From Mycobacterium kansasii ATCC 12478 (GTDB lineage Bacteria; Actinomycetota; Actinomycetes; Mycobacteriales; Mycobacteriaceae), in contig NC_022663.1 of the NCBI RefSeq assembly GCF_000157895.3, positions 5,394,001 to 5,458,000 on the forward strand: a stretch of 64,000 nt of DNA, read 5' to 3'. Positions within the stretch are counted from its first letter, which is position 1, and each line of letters begins with the position of its first letter. Positions 18,210 to 26,767 of this stretch are shown piece by piece. The notes under the pieces were generated by a model. That model worked only from the letters and a program-made list of their open reading frames with translations. It was not told where the DNA came from and did no database searches. The translations under genes and the position numbers were made by a program.

Positions 18210-19304
18210 ATGGTCGGTGAGCTGATGTTCGAGGCGCCGCGCCGCGGCATGCCACCGCGGCACCTCGCCGATCTTGACGCGGCCGGCCGCGCGTCCGCTG
18301 TCGCCGAACTGGGCCTGCCGGCGTTTCGGGCCAAGCAACTCGCGCACCATTACTTCGGTCGCCTGATCGCCGACCCGCGCCAGATGAGCGACCTGCCTGC
18401 GGCCGTTCGCGACGTGATCGCCGCGGCGATGTTCCCGACCCTGCTGACCGCGGTGCGCGAGGTCACCTGTGACGCCGGGCAGACTCGAAAGACGTTGTGG
18501 CGGGCCGTCGATGGGGCCACCGTCGAGTCGGTGCTGATGCGCTACCCGCAACGCAATACGGTGTGCATCTCGTCGCAGGCCGGTTGCGGCATGGCCTGTC
18601 CGTTCTGTGCTACCGGCCAGGGCGGTCTGACCCGCAATCTGTCGACGGCAGAGATCGTCGAACAGGTGCGTGCCGCCGCCGCGGCCATGCGGGACGACTT
18701 CGGTGATCGGCTGTCCAACGTGGTCTTCATGGGCATGGGAGAGCCGCTGGCCAACTATTCGCGGGTGGTGGCCGCCGTGCGGCGCATCACCGAGCCGCCG
18801 CCGTGTGGTTTCGGCATCTCGGCCCGCTCGGTGACGGTGTCGACGGTGGGTCTGGCCCCGGCGATCCGCAAGCTCGCCGATGAACGGCTCGGCGTGACGT
18901 TGGCGCTGTCGTTGCATGCGCCCGACGACGAGCTGCGTGACACGCTGGTCCCGGTGAACAACCGTTGGAAAGTCGACGAGGCCCTCGATGCCGCGCGCTA
19001 CTACGCCGAGGTGACCGGCCGCCGGGTGTCCGTGGAATATGCATTGATTCGTGGCGTCAACGACCAACGGTGGCGGGCCGACCTGCTGGGCCGGCGGCTG
19101 CATCGCGCGCTGGGGCCACTGGTCCACGTCAACCTCATCCCGCTGAACCCGACACCGGGTAGTGACTGGGATGCCAGCCCCAAGCCGGTGGAGCGTGACT
19201 TCGTCAAGCATGTTCGTGCGCAAGGGGTTTCGTGTACCGTCCGCGACACTCGCGGCCGCGAGATCAGCGCCGCCTGCGGACAGCTGGCCGCCGGAGGCGG
19301 GTAG
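18210..19304 (+). CDS. rlmN: 23S rRNA/tRNA adenine C2-methyltransferase RlmN
   Basis: This radical-SAM enzyme methylates A2503 of 23S rRNA and A37 of some tRNAs. The [4Fe-4S] motif is CGMACPFC. NVVFMGMGEPLANY and the C-terminal SCTVRDTRGREISAACGQL segment, with the catalytic cysteine, are present. The ATG at 18210 (MVGELMFEAPR) matches the Rv2880c start; an ATG at 18225 is possible. The final codons and the stop lie inside the first copy of a 58-bp tandem repeat, so repeat changes could alter the protein's last residues. Confidence 0.96.
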   Translation: MVGELMFEAPRRGMPPRHLADLDAAGRASAVAELGLPAFRAKQLAHHYFGRLIADPRQMSDLPAAVRDVIAAAMFPTLLTAVREVTCDAGQTRKTLWRAVDGATVESVLMRYPQRNTVCISSQAGCGMACPFCATGQGGLTRNLSTAEIVEQVRAAAAAMRDDFGDRLSNVVFMGMGEPLANYSRVVAAVRRITEPPPCGFGISARSVTVSTVGLAPAIRKLADERLGVTLALSLHAPDDELRDTLVPVNNRWKVDEALDAARYYAEVTGRRVSVEYALIRGVNDQRWRADLLGRRLHRALGPLVHVNLIPLNPTPGSDWDASPKPVERDFVKHVRAQGVSCTVRDTRGREISAACGQLAAGGG

Positions 19305-19476
19305 CTGGAGCGCGGGTGCATCGGACCGGGCCTGCGGACAGCTGGCCGCCGGAGGCGGGTAGCTGGAGCGCGGGTGCATCGGACCGGGCCTGCGGACAGC
19401 TGGCCGCCGGAGGCGGGTAGCTGGAGCGCGGGTGCATCGGACCGGGCCTGCGGACAGCTGGCCGCCGGAGGCGGGT
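19273..19476. repeat. 58-bp tandem repeat (VNTR-like minisatellite) at the rlmN 3' end
   Basis: A 58-bp unit starts at 19273, 19331, 19389 and 19447; the last copy keeps only its first 30 bases. Each unit begins CCTGCGGACAGCTGGCCGCC, which in the first copy encodes the last residues of RlmN. The copies are identical to each other, suggesting recent expansion. Since 58 is not a multiple of three, reading frames shift at each copy. The structure is that of a mycobacterial variable-number repeat. It sits directly upstream of mpt53, so it forms the 5' region of that gene. Confidence 0.95.
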
Positions 19477-19544
19477 GAGCGTGATGAACCGCGGCACGGG
19501 GTAATACGTGATCAGGGCACCTACGTCCGAATACGAGGTCTGCC

Positions 19545-20066
19545 ATGATTCTTCGTCTACCGTCCCCGACCAGAGCATTCGCCGCGGGCTTTGTGGCCGT
19601 CGCGTTTGTGGTTGTCCTGTTGCTCGGCGTTACCGGTGCGCCGCGCGCGATGGCTGCCGATGATCGTCTGAATTTCACCGCAACCACGCTCAGCGGCGCA
19701 CCGTTCAACGGGGCCAGCCTGCAGGGCAAGCCGGCCGTGTTGTGGTTCTGGACGCCCTGGTGCCCGTTCTGCAACGCCGAGGCGCCCGGCGTCAGCCACG
19801 TGGCGGCCGTCAATCCAAATGTCACTTTCGTCGGCATTGCGGCGCATTCCGACGTCGGCGCGATGCAGGGCTTCGTCACCAAGTACGGGCTGAACTTCAC
19901 GAACCTCAACGACGCCGACGGTTCGATCTGGGCTCGCTACAACGTTCCCTGGCAGCCGGCGTGGGTGTTCTACCGCGCGGATGGCTCGTCGACCTTCGTC
20001 AACAACCCGACGTCGGCCATGTCCGAGCAAGAGCTCTCCGGCCGGGTGGCCGAGCTGGCGTCCTGA
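19545..20066 (+). CDS. mpt53: Secreted thioredoxin-like disulfide protein Mpt53 (DsbE)
   Basis: The 173-aa product has a signal peptide (about residues 1-38, AMAADD) and a thioredoxin fold with WCPFC at residues 72-76. The cis-proline region is VPWQPAWVFY. It closely matches Rv2878c, a secreted oxidase-type disulfide protein that helps fold exported proteins. The CcdA-like membrane gene follows after 4 bp, and would handle electron flow to or from it. The 58-bp repeat array lies in its upstream region. Confidence 0.95.
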   Translation: MILRLPSPTRAFAAGFVAVAFVVVLLLGVTGAPRAMAADDRLNFTATTLSGAPFNGASLQGKPAVLWFWTPWCPFCNAEAPGVSHVAAVNPNVTFVGIAAHSDVGAMQGFVTKYGLNFTNLNDADGSIWARYNVPWQPAWVFYRADGSSTFVNNPTSAMSEQELSGRVAELAS

Positions 20067-20070
20067 CGTC

Positions 20071-20937
20071 ATGGACCAGGGTCTGGTCGGTCTGGCCTTC
20101 GCCGCTGGGCTGGTGGCCGCGCTGAACCCGTGTGGGTTCGCCATGTTGCCCGCCTACTTGTTCTTGGTGGTGCGCGGGCTGCATCCCGCAGAACGTGGGG
20201 GATTGCCAGCGCTCGTACGAGCGCTGGCGGCCACCGTGGGAATGGCGCTCGGCTTCACAACGGTGTTCGGCTTGTTCGGTGCCCTGACCATCTCGGCCGC
20301 CACGACGGTGCAGCGTTACTTACCGTACGCGACGGTTCTGATCGGGATTTTCCTTGTCGCCCTGGGGGTTTGGCTGCTGGGGGGTCGCGAGTCGACGGCG
20401 TTGACGCCCCGGCGGTTCGGCCCGCGATGGGCACCCACGGCCCGGCTGGGATCCACATACGGCTACGGCGTCAGCTATGCGACGGCCTCGCTGTCGTGCA
20501 CCATCGGCCCGTTCCTGGCGGTCACCGGGGCCGGGTTCCGGGGTGGTTCGATCGTGGGCAGCATCGCAATCTACCTGGCTTACGTTGCGGGTCTCACCCT
20601 GGTCGTGGGAGTGCTTGCCGTTGGCGTCGCGGCCGCGAGTTCGGCTCTGGCCGAGCGCATCCGGCGGATCCTGCCGTTGGTCAACCGGATCAGCGGCGCG
20701 CTACTGGTACTGACCGGACTGTACGTGAGTTACTACGGCCTCTCCGAGCTGCGCCTGTTCTCAGGTGCTGGGGTGAACCCACGCGACGGGGTGATCACCG
20801 CCGCCGGCCGCGTCCAGGGCGTCCTCGCCGGTTGGGTACACGAACACGGCGCCTGGCCGTGGGTCGCGGCATTGGCCATGTTGACGCTCGGCGGGCTTGC
20901 CGGTGCGTGGTATCGCCGGGCGCGGCGTTCTACCTGA
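20071..20937 (+). CDS. CcdA/DsbD-type membrane electron-transfer protein
   Basis: The 288-aa protein has about six helices in a CcdA-like core with a cysteine in each half: LNPCGFAMLPAYL near the N-terminus and ATASLSCTIGPFL in the middle. These two cysteines are the redox pair of the CcdA family, which carries reducing power across the membrane. A seventh helix and a basic end follow. It matches Rv2877c. It starts 4 bp after mpt53, so the pair probably works on the same extracytoplasmic thiol pathway. Its end overlaps the convergent gene by 8 bp. Confidence 0.9.
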   Translation: MDQGLVGLAFAAGLVAALNPCGFAMLPAYLFLVVRGLHPAERGGLPALVRALAATVGMALGFTTVFGLFGALTISAATTVQRYLPYATVLIGIFLVALGVWLLGGRESTALTPRRFGPRWAPTARLGSTYGYGVSYATASLSCTIGPFLAVTGAGFRGGSIVGSIAIYLAYVAGLTLVVGVLAVGVAAASSALAERIRRILPLVNRISGALLVLTGLYVSYYGLSELRLFSGAGVNPRDGVITAAGRVQGVLAGWVHEHGAWPWVAALAMLTLGGLAGAWYRRARRST

Positions 20938-21184
20938 GCCAGCCGCGCCGGCGGCCCCACAAGTCGCGCACCAGCACAACGAGCACCAGTGCGGCAAACC
21001 CGATCAGGAACCAGTCCTCGACGTGGCCGACGTGGTTGCCGCGCAGCATCGCCAGCAGGAATACGAATATGCCCAACCCGACGATGTGCCAGGTGCGGTG
21101 GTTGATCCTGCTCCAGCCCCACTTCGCGGACGGCACCTCGGCGGGGTCAACGCCGGTGTACTGCTCCACCTCGGTACTTGCCAC
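20930..21184 (-). CDS. Small two-helix membrane protein (Rv2876-like)
   Basis: From the GTG at 21184, preceded by GGAGGAG, the product is 84 aa. It has a soluble N-terminus with YTGVDPAEVP and KWGW, then two membrane helices (WHIVGLGIFVFLLAM and WFLIGFAALVLVVLV) and a basic end. It resembles Rv2876, a conserved membrane protein next to the thiol genes. Its function is unknown. The ORF could start further upstream at 21250, but those residues look non-coding. Confidence 0.8.
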   Translation of the reverse strand: MASTEVEQYTGVDPAEVPSAKWGWSRINHRTWHIVGLGIFVFLLAMLRGNHVGHVEDWFLIGFAALVLVVLVRDLWGRRRGWLR

Positions 21185-21310
21185 GGCAACTCCTCCGGTT
21201 CGGGTCTGGCTTCTGGCATCGGATCGGCGGTTTCCGACATTTTGACACACGCCGGATCAGCGTGGAGTCGCCTGCCGAGCGACCAACCGTAGCCACCTGC
21301 ACATGGTCGC

Positions 21311-21742
21311 TCACATATCCAGCGGATGACGCCAGCGCAGCCGGCCAAAGCGGGCGAAACCGCGGTCTGCGCTCACCCAGGTCGCGTTGTTCTCCAGGGC
21401 GTAGGCGGCCAGATACGCGTCCGCGATGTCGTTGCCACTCGCATCGATATCGGCGGCGAGCTGCCGAAACAGCGTCCAGTGCCGCTCGCCGGGCTTGAGC
21501 CGTATCGCGGCGGGTGCCGCGAGCAAGGCATCCACCGCCTGCCATGCGTCGGGCTGGCTGGTCGGTTCGACGAAGATGCGGCGGTTGGTCACCACCCGGA
21601 CGAAGCCGGCGAGCACGCTGTCCGGCAGACCGAGCGGCTCGTCGCCGTTGGCCAGCCGCTCGAGTACATCTCGGTAGTTCGGGTGTTCTCGCAGGTCGGC
21701 TCGATGGGCGTTGACGAGAACGTTGACGTCAACGCAATGCAT
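21311..21742 (-). CDS. VapC-type PIN-domain toxin (VapC43-like)
   Basis: The 143-aa product starts MHCVDVNVLVNAHR and has the PIN-domain acidic residues: D in the first strand, E/D residues around the middle, and NDIADAYLAAYALE with the late aspartates, followed by WVSADRGFARF. VapC proteins are Mg-dependent RNases that cleave tRNA or rRNA when free. It is very close to Rv2872. The gene overlaps its antitoxin gene by 14 bp, the usual order with antitoxin first. Confidence 0.93.
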   Translation of the reverse strand: MHCVDVNVLVNAHRADLREHPNYRDVLERLANGDEPLGLPDSVLAGFVRVVTNRRIFVEPTSQPDAWQAVDALLAAPAAIRLKPGERHWTLFRQLAADIDASGNDIADAYLAAYALENNATWVSADRGFARFGRLRWRHPLDM

Positions 21743-21989
21743 CGACCGGCACGCCCTCGTCCATCGCCTCTGCGACCGCGGCGTTCGACGACAGATCCAC
21801 GCCGGGTCTAAGCCCGCCGCTGCCAATCGGCTGGACTCGATAACGCCCGGCCGCCGACTGCCCGGGCGGATTGAGACCGCATCGCACCGCATCTTCGAGA
21901 ACCGCGGCCACGGTACGCCCGGATCGAGCGGCCCGTGCCTTCACCTCGCGGTAGAGCTCGTCGTCGATCCGGATCGTCGTGCGCACCAT
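21729..21989 (-). CDS. VapB-type antitoxin (VapB43-like)
   Basis: The 86-aa product has a ribbon-helix-helix N-terminus (MVRTTIRIDDELYREVKARA) that binds DNA and represses its own operon. The C-terminal tail, with SNAAVAEAMDEGVPVDALR, would wrap the toxin. It matches Rv2871. It is co-transcribed with the PIN toxin, whose gene starts within its last codons. Confidence 0.92.
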   Translation of the reverse strand: MVRTTIRIDDELYREVKARAARSGRTVAAVLEDAVRCGLNPPGQSAAGRYRVQPIGSGGLRPGVDLSSNAAVAEAMDEGVPVDALR

Positions 21990-22073
21990 GGCATCTTAGC
22001 ATCAGAAGTAGGCGTCAAGATGCCTCCGCGAGGGCACGGCGACGACGGGATGGTTTGGCGGCACAATGGTGAG

Positions 22074-23279
22074 GTGACAAAGCCGACCGATGGGCACGCC
22101 GGCCGCCTTCGGGTGCTGGTGCTGGGCAGCACAGGTTCGATCGGCACCCAGGCGCTGGAGGTCATCGCCGCCAATCCGGACCGCTTCGAGGTGGTGGGGT
22201 TGGCTGCCGGGGGCAAAAATCTCGACACACTGTTGCGTCAGCGCGTCCAGACCGGCGTCACCAATATCGCGGTCACCGACGATCACGCGGCGCAACGTGC
22301 CGGCGACATCCCGTACTACGGCCCCGATGCCGTCACCAGGCTGATCGAGGAGACCGAAGCCGACGTGGTGCTCAACGCACTGGTCGGTGCGTTGGGCCTG
22401 CGGCCGACGCTGGCGGCACTGGAATCCGGTGCCCGGCTGGCCCTGGCCAACAAGGAGTCGCTGGTGGCCGGTGGCCCCCTGGTGCTGCGGGCCGCGCGGC
22501 CCGGTCAAATCGTTCCGGTGGACTCCGAGCACTCCGCGCTGGCCCAGTGCCTGCGCGGCGGCACTCCGGACGAAGTGGCCAAACTGGTGCTCACCGCCTC
22601 GGGCGGGCCGTTCCGGGGCTGGTCGGCCGCCGACCTCGAACACGTCACCCCGGAACAGGCCGGCGCCCATCCCACCTGGTCCATGGGCCCGATGAACACG
22701 CTCAACTCGGCTTCGCTGGTCAACAAGGGCCTAGAGCTGATCGAAACGCACCTGTTGTTCGGCATTCCCTATGACCGCATCGACGTCGTGGTCCACCCGC
22801 AGTCGATCATTCATTCGATGGTCACCTTCGTCGACGGCTCGACCATCGCCCAGGCCAGCCCGCCGGACATGAAGCTGCCCATTTCGCTGGCGTTGGGCTG
22901 GCCGCGCCGGGTGCCCGGGGCGGCCACCAGCTGCGACTTTGGTCAGCCGCAGGCATGGGAATTCGAGCCACTGGACAGCGGCGTTTTCCCGGCGGTCGAA
23001 CTGGCCCGACATGCCGGTGAAACCGGCGGCTGCATGACCGCCGTCTACAACGCCGCCAACGAAGAAGCGGCCGAAGCGTTCCTCACCGGCCGCATCGGCT
23101 TCCCCGCCATCGTCGGGACCATCGCCGACGTGCTGCACGATGCCGACCAATGGGCGCTTCCACCCGCTACCGTGGATGACGTACTCGACGCGCAGCGCTG
23201 GGCGCGGGAACGCGCGCAGCGCGCGGTCGCCAAAGCCAACCCGGCCGGTGCCTACGAGAAGGTCTCCGGAAAGGCGTGA
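22074..23279 (+). CDS. dxr: 1-deoxy-D-xylulose 5-phosphate reductoisomerase
   Basis: This enzyme commits the MEP isoprenoid pathway by making 2-C-methyl-D-erythritol 4-phosphate with NADPH and a divalent metal. Visible motifs are the GSTGSIGTQALEVI nucleotide loop, NALVGALGLRPTLAAL, LANKESLVAGG, the VDSEHSALAQCL metal/substrate region and CMTAVYNAANEEA. The GTG at 22074 (VTKPTDG) matches the Rv2870c start. It heads the dxr-rip1-ispG run, so two MEP-pathway genes flank a membrane protease. The end is shorter than in M. tuberculosis. Confidence 0.97.
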   Translation: MTKPTDGHAGRLRVLVLGSTGSIGTQALEVIAANPDRFEVVGLAAGGKNLDTLLRQRVQTGVTNIAVTDDHAAQRAGDIPYYGPDAVTRLIEETEADVVLNALVGALGLRPTLAALESGARLALANKESLVAGGPLVLRAARPGQIVPVDSEHSALAQCLRGGTPDEVAKLVLTASGGPFRGWSAADLEHVTPEQAGAHPTWSMGPMNTLNSASLVNKGLELIETHLLFGIPYDRIDVVVHPQSIIHSMVTFVDGSTIAQASPPDMKLPISLALGWPRRVPGAATSCDFGQPQAWEFEPLDSGVFPAVELARHAGETGGCMTAVYNAANEEAAEAFLTGRIGFPAIVGTIADVLHDADQWALPPATVDDVLDAQRWARERAQRAVAKANPAGAYEKVSGKA

Positions 23280-23298
23280 GAAAGGTCCATACAGCCTG

Positions 23299-24513
23299 AT
23301 GATGTTTGTTATCGGCATTGTGCTGTTCGCACTCGCCATCCTGATCTCGGTGGCGTTGCATGAATGCGGCCATATGTGGGCAGCGCGCGCGACCGGGATG
23401 AAGGTGCGTCGTTATTTCGTCGGCTTCGGTCCCACCCTGTGGTCGACGCGCCGCGGTGAAACCGAATACGGCGTCAAGGCGATTCCGGCGGGCGGTTTCT
23501 GCGACATCGCCGGCATGACCCCGGTCGAGGAGCTCGCTCCCGACGAACGTGACCGCGCGATGTACAAGCAGGCGACCTGGAAGCGGGTCGCGGTGCTGTT
23601 CGCCGGCCCGGGCATGAACTTTGTGATCTGCCTGGTGTTGATCTATGCCATCGCGGTGATGTGGGGGCTGCCCAACCTGCATCCGCCGACCAGGGCCGTG
23701 ATCGGCGAAACCGGCTGCGTCGCAGCGGAAACCGCGCAAGGCAAGCTCGAACAGTGCGCCGGGCCCGGCCCTGCCGCCGTGGCGGGACTGCGCGCCGGCG
23801 ACGTCGTGGTCAAGGTCGGCGACACCCCTGTGTCCACGTTCGACGAAATGGCCGCCGCGGTACGCAAGATGCATGGCACCGTGCCGATTGTCGTCGAGCG
23901 CAATGGCGCCACCATCACCGCCAACGTCACCATCGAACCCACCCGGCGCTGGTTGCCCACCGGGCAGAGCGGGCAACTCCAGCCCGCCACGGTCGGCGCC
24001 ATCGGGGTCGGAGCCCTGCGTCCCGGTCCTACCCAATACGGCGTGTTGTCCGCGATTCCGGCTACCTTCGCGTTCGCCGGTGACCTGACCATCGAGGTGG
24101 GCAAGGCGCTGGCCGCCATCCCGACCAAGGTCGGCGCGCTGGTCCATGCCATCGGTGGCGGGCAGCGTGACCCGGAGACGCCGATGAGCGTGGTAGGCGC
24201 CAGCATCATCGGCGGCGACACCGTGGACCACGGGCTGTGGGTGGCATTCTGGTTCTTCCTGGCCCAGTTGAACCTCATCCTGGGTGCGATCAACCTGTTG
24301 CCGTTGCTGCCGTTCGACGGCGGTCATATCGCCGTCGCGGTATTCGAGAAGGTCCGCAATATGATTCGCGCGGCTCGCGGCAAGGTGGCCGCGGCGCCGG
24401 TGAACTATCTCAAGCTCATGCCAGCCACCTACGTGGTCCTGTTCTTCGTCGTCGGATACATGCTGTTGACCGTCACCGCTGACTTGGTCAACCCGATCCG
24501 GCTCTTCCAATAA
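23299..24513 (+). CDS. rip1: Site-2 intramembrane protease Rip1
   Basis: The 404-aa zinc metalloprotease cleaves membrane-bound anti-sigma factors and controls envelope signalling in mycobacteria. The HECGH zinc motif is at residues 21-25 of the first helix. A PDZ domain follows (GLRAGDVVVKVGDTPVSTFDE region), and the second metal site, LLPFDGGH, is near the C-terminus, between membrane helices. It matches Rv2869c. Two ATG codons at 23299 and 23302 are possible. It is 19 bp after dxr and 23 bp before ispG. Confidence 0.96.
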   Translation: MMFVIGIVLFALAILISVALHECGHMWAARATGMKVRRYFVGFGPTLWSTRRGETEYGVKAIPAGGFCDIAGMTPVEELAPDERDRAMYKQATWKRVAVLFAGPGMNFVICLVLIYAIAVMWGLPNLHPPTRAVIGETGCVAAETAQGKLEQCAGPGPAAVAGLRAGDVVVKVGDTPVSTFDEMAAAVRKMHGTVPIVVERNGATITANVTIEPTRRWLPTGQSGQLQPATVGAIGVGALRPGPTQYGVLSAIPATFAFAGDLTIEVGKALAAIPTKVGALVHAIGGGQRDPETPMSVVGASIIGGDTVDHGLWVAFWFFLAQLNLILGAINLLPLLPFDGGHIAVAVFEKVRNMIRAARGKVAAAPVNYLKLMPATYVVLFFVVGYMLLTVTADLVNPIRLFQ

Positions 24514-24536
24514 CTACCCAGAGAGAAGGACCGACA

Positions 24537-25712
24537 GTGACCGTTGGCCTGGGCATGCCCCAAAGTCCGAAGCCGCCGGCGCCCACGCTGTCCCCCCGGC
24601 GCTCCACCCGCCAGCTGATGGTCGGCGACGTCGGGGTCGGCAGCGACCACCCGATTTCGGTGCAGTCGATGTGCACCACAAAAACCCACGACGTCAATTC
24701 GACGCTGCAGCAGATCGCGGAATTGACTGCGGCCGGCTGCGACATCGTGCGGGTGGCGTGCCCGCGGCAGGAGGATGCCGACGCACTGGCCGAGATCGCC
24801 CGCCACAGCCAGATCCCGGTCATCGCCGACATCCACTTCCAGCCGAAGTACATCTTCGCCGCCATCGACGCGGGCTGCGCGGCGGTGCGGGTAAACCCGG
24901 GAAACATCAAGGAATTCGACGGCCGGGTCGGCGAGGTCGCCAAGGCCGCCGGTGACGCCGGCATCCCGATCCGGATCGGCGTCAACGCCGGCTCGCTGGA
25001 CAAGCGGTTCCTGCAGAAGTACGGCAAGGCCACGCCGGAGGCGCTGGTCGAGTCGGCGCTGTGGGAGGCCTCGCTGTTCGAGGAGCACGGTTTCGGGGAC
25101 ATCAAGATCAGCGTCAAGCACAACGATCCGGTGGTAATGGTCCGCGCGTACGAGTTGCTGGCCGCGCAGTGCGACTACCCGCTGCACCTCGGCGTCACCG
25201 AGGCGGGTCCCGCGTTCCAGGGCACCATCAAATCCGCGGTCGCCTTCGGGGCGCTGTTGTCCAAGGGCATCGGCGACACCATCCGGGTGTCGTTGTCGGC
25301 GCCGCCGGTCGAGGAAGTCAAGGTGGGCAATCAGATCCTCGAATCGTTGAACCTGCGGCCGCGGACGCTGGAGATCGTGTCCTGCCCGTCGTGCGGTCGC
25401 GCCCAGGTCGACGTCTACACCCTGGCCAACGAGGTGACCGCGGGTCTCGACGGGCTCGACGTGCCGTTGCGGGTGGCCGTGATGGGTTGTGTCGTCAACG
25501 GTCCGGGGGAGGCGCGCGAGGCCGACTTGGGCGTTGCTTCCGGAAACGGCAAGGGGCAGATCTTCGTTCGGGGCGAAGTGATCAAGACCGTGCCCGAAGC
25601 GCAGATCGTCGAGACTTTGATCGAAGAGGCTATGCGACTTGCCGCCGAAATGGCACCTGACGCCGATCCGGGCGCGACATCGAGCGGTTCGCCGATTGTG
25701 ACCGTAAGCTGA
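24537..25712 (+). CDS. ispG: 4-hydroxy-3-methylbut-2-enyl diphosphate synthase IspG (GcpE)
   Basis: The 391-aa [4Fe-4S] enzyme converts methylerythritol cyclodiphosphate to HMBPP in the MEP pathway. The cluster cysteines are in SCPSCGRAQVD and AVMGCVVNGPGEA. The N-terminal TIM barrel carries VQSMCTTKTHD and RVNPGN. The GTG start is preceded by AGAGAAGGA. Together with dxr two genes upstream it suggests co-regulation of isoprenoid supply. Confidence 0.97.
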   Translation: MTVGLGMPQSPKPPAPTLSPRRSTRQLMVGDVGVGSDHPISVQSMCTTKTHDVNSTLQQIAELTAAGCDIVRVACPRQEDADALAEIARHSQIPVIADIHFQPKYIFAAIDAGCAAVRVNPGNIKEFDGRVGEVAKAAGDAGIPIRIGVNAGSLDKRFLQKYGKATPEALVESALWEASLFEEHGFGDIKISVKHNDPVVMVRAYELLAAQCDYPLHLGVTEAGPAFQGTIKSAVAFGALLSKGIGDTIRVSLSAPPVEEVKVGNQILESLNLRPRTLEIVSCPSCGRAQVDVYTLANEVTAGLDGLDVPLRVAVMGCVVNGPGEAREADLGVASGNGKGQIFVRGEVIKTVPEAQIVETLIEEAMRLAAEMAPDADPGATSSGSPIVTVS

Positions 25713-25764
25713 TAGACGCCAGACCTCGTTCTGGCTTCGGTTGGCACCACAGAGAGTTTTTCAG

Positions 25765-26622
25765 ATGTCGGCTCCGCCCATCATGCGCCTGGTCGGCGAG
25801 CGACGGGTGGCTGTGGTGCGCGATGCCGCGGCGGTGTGGCGGGTGCTCGACGAGAACCCGATCGAATCGTGCATGGTCGCCGCGCGGGTCGCCGACTACG
25901 GCATCGAGCCGAATTCGATTGGCGGAGAGCTGTGGACGCGACGCGGTGGCGTGGACGAGTCGTTGTGCTTCGCCGGGGCCAACCTCATTCCGCTGCGTGG
26001 CGGGCTGATCGATCTCAACGCGTTCGCCGACGAGGCCAAGAGCACCGCACGGCGGTGTTCGTCGCTGGTCGGCCGGGCCGACCTCGTGCTGCCGATGTGG
26101 CAGCGGCTCGAGTCCACCTGGGGTCCCGCGCGCGACGTGCGCGACCATCAACCGCTGATGGCGATCAACACCCACCCCAGCTGTGCGATCGATCCCGAGG
26201 TCCGGCAGGTACGGCCGGAGGAGCTCGATGCCTACCTGGTGGCGGCCGTGGACATGTTCATCGGTGAAGTCGGCATCGACCCGCGCATGGGCGACGGCGG
26301 CCGGGGCTACCGTCGCCGGGTGGCCAGCCTCATCGCGGCCGGACGGGCCTGGGCCCGTTTCGAGCACGGCGAGGTGGTCTTCAAAGCCGAGGTGGGGTCG
26401 CAGTCGCCGTCCGTCGGGCAGATCCAGGGGGTGTGGGTTCATCCGGAGCGACGCGGCCTGGGTCGGGGGACCGCCGGTACCGCGACGGTTGCCGCGGTGA
26501 TCGTCGGCAGCGGGCGCATCGCCAGCCTGTACGTGAACAGCTTCAACACCGTCGCCCGTGCCGCCTACACGCGAGTCGGGTTCCGGGAAGTGGGTACCTT
26601 CGCCACGGTGCTGCTCGACTGA
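25765..26622 (+). CDS. GNAT-family acetyltransferase (Rv2867c-like)
   Basis: The 285-aa product has an N-terminal DUF4081-type half and a C-terminal GNAT domain with VWVHPERRGLGRGTAGTATV, the acetyl-CoA binding loop, and LYVNSFNTVARAAYTRVGF. It corresponds to Rv2867c, which follows ispG in M. tuberculosis. The substrate is unknown. A TTG at 25741 would add 8 residues; the ATG at 25765 was preferred. Confidence 0.88.
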   Translation: MSAPPIMRLVGERRVAVVRDAAAVWRVLDENPIESCMVAARVADYGIEPNSIGGELWTRRGGVDESLCFAGANLIPLRGGLIDLNAFADEAKSTARRCSSLVGRADLVLPMWQRLESTWGPARDVRDHQPLMAINTHPSCAIDPEVRQVRPEELDAYLVAAVDMFIGEVGIDPRMGDGGRGYRRRVASLIAAGRAWARFEHGEVVFKAEVGSQSPSVGQIQGVWVHPERRGLGRGTAGTATVAAVIVGSGRIASLYVNSFNTVARAAYTRVGFREVGTFATVLLD

Positions 26623-26767
26623 GCCGTGGCGCGGGTGTAACGCCACGGCGAAAATCCGGCTCCAATCCCGCCCTGGCGTTACGGACGGCAGTGGCCTGGC
26701 TCAATAACGGTTGGGTCTCGGTGTGTCGACGCGGCCGCTGCTGTCAGTCTTCTTAACATCAGTCACG

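Noticed and set aside
19264..19578. Minus-strand repetitive peptide across the 58-bp repeats
   Set aside because: The repeated peptide arises because the DNA is tandemly repeated; there is no independent sign of coding.
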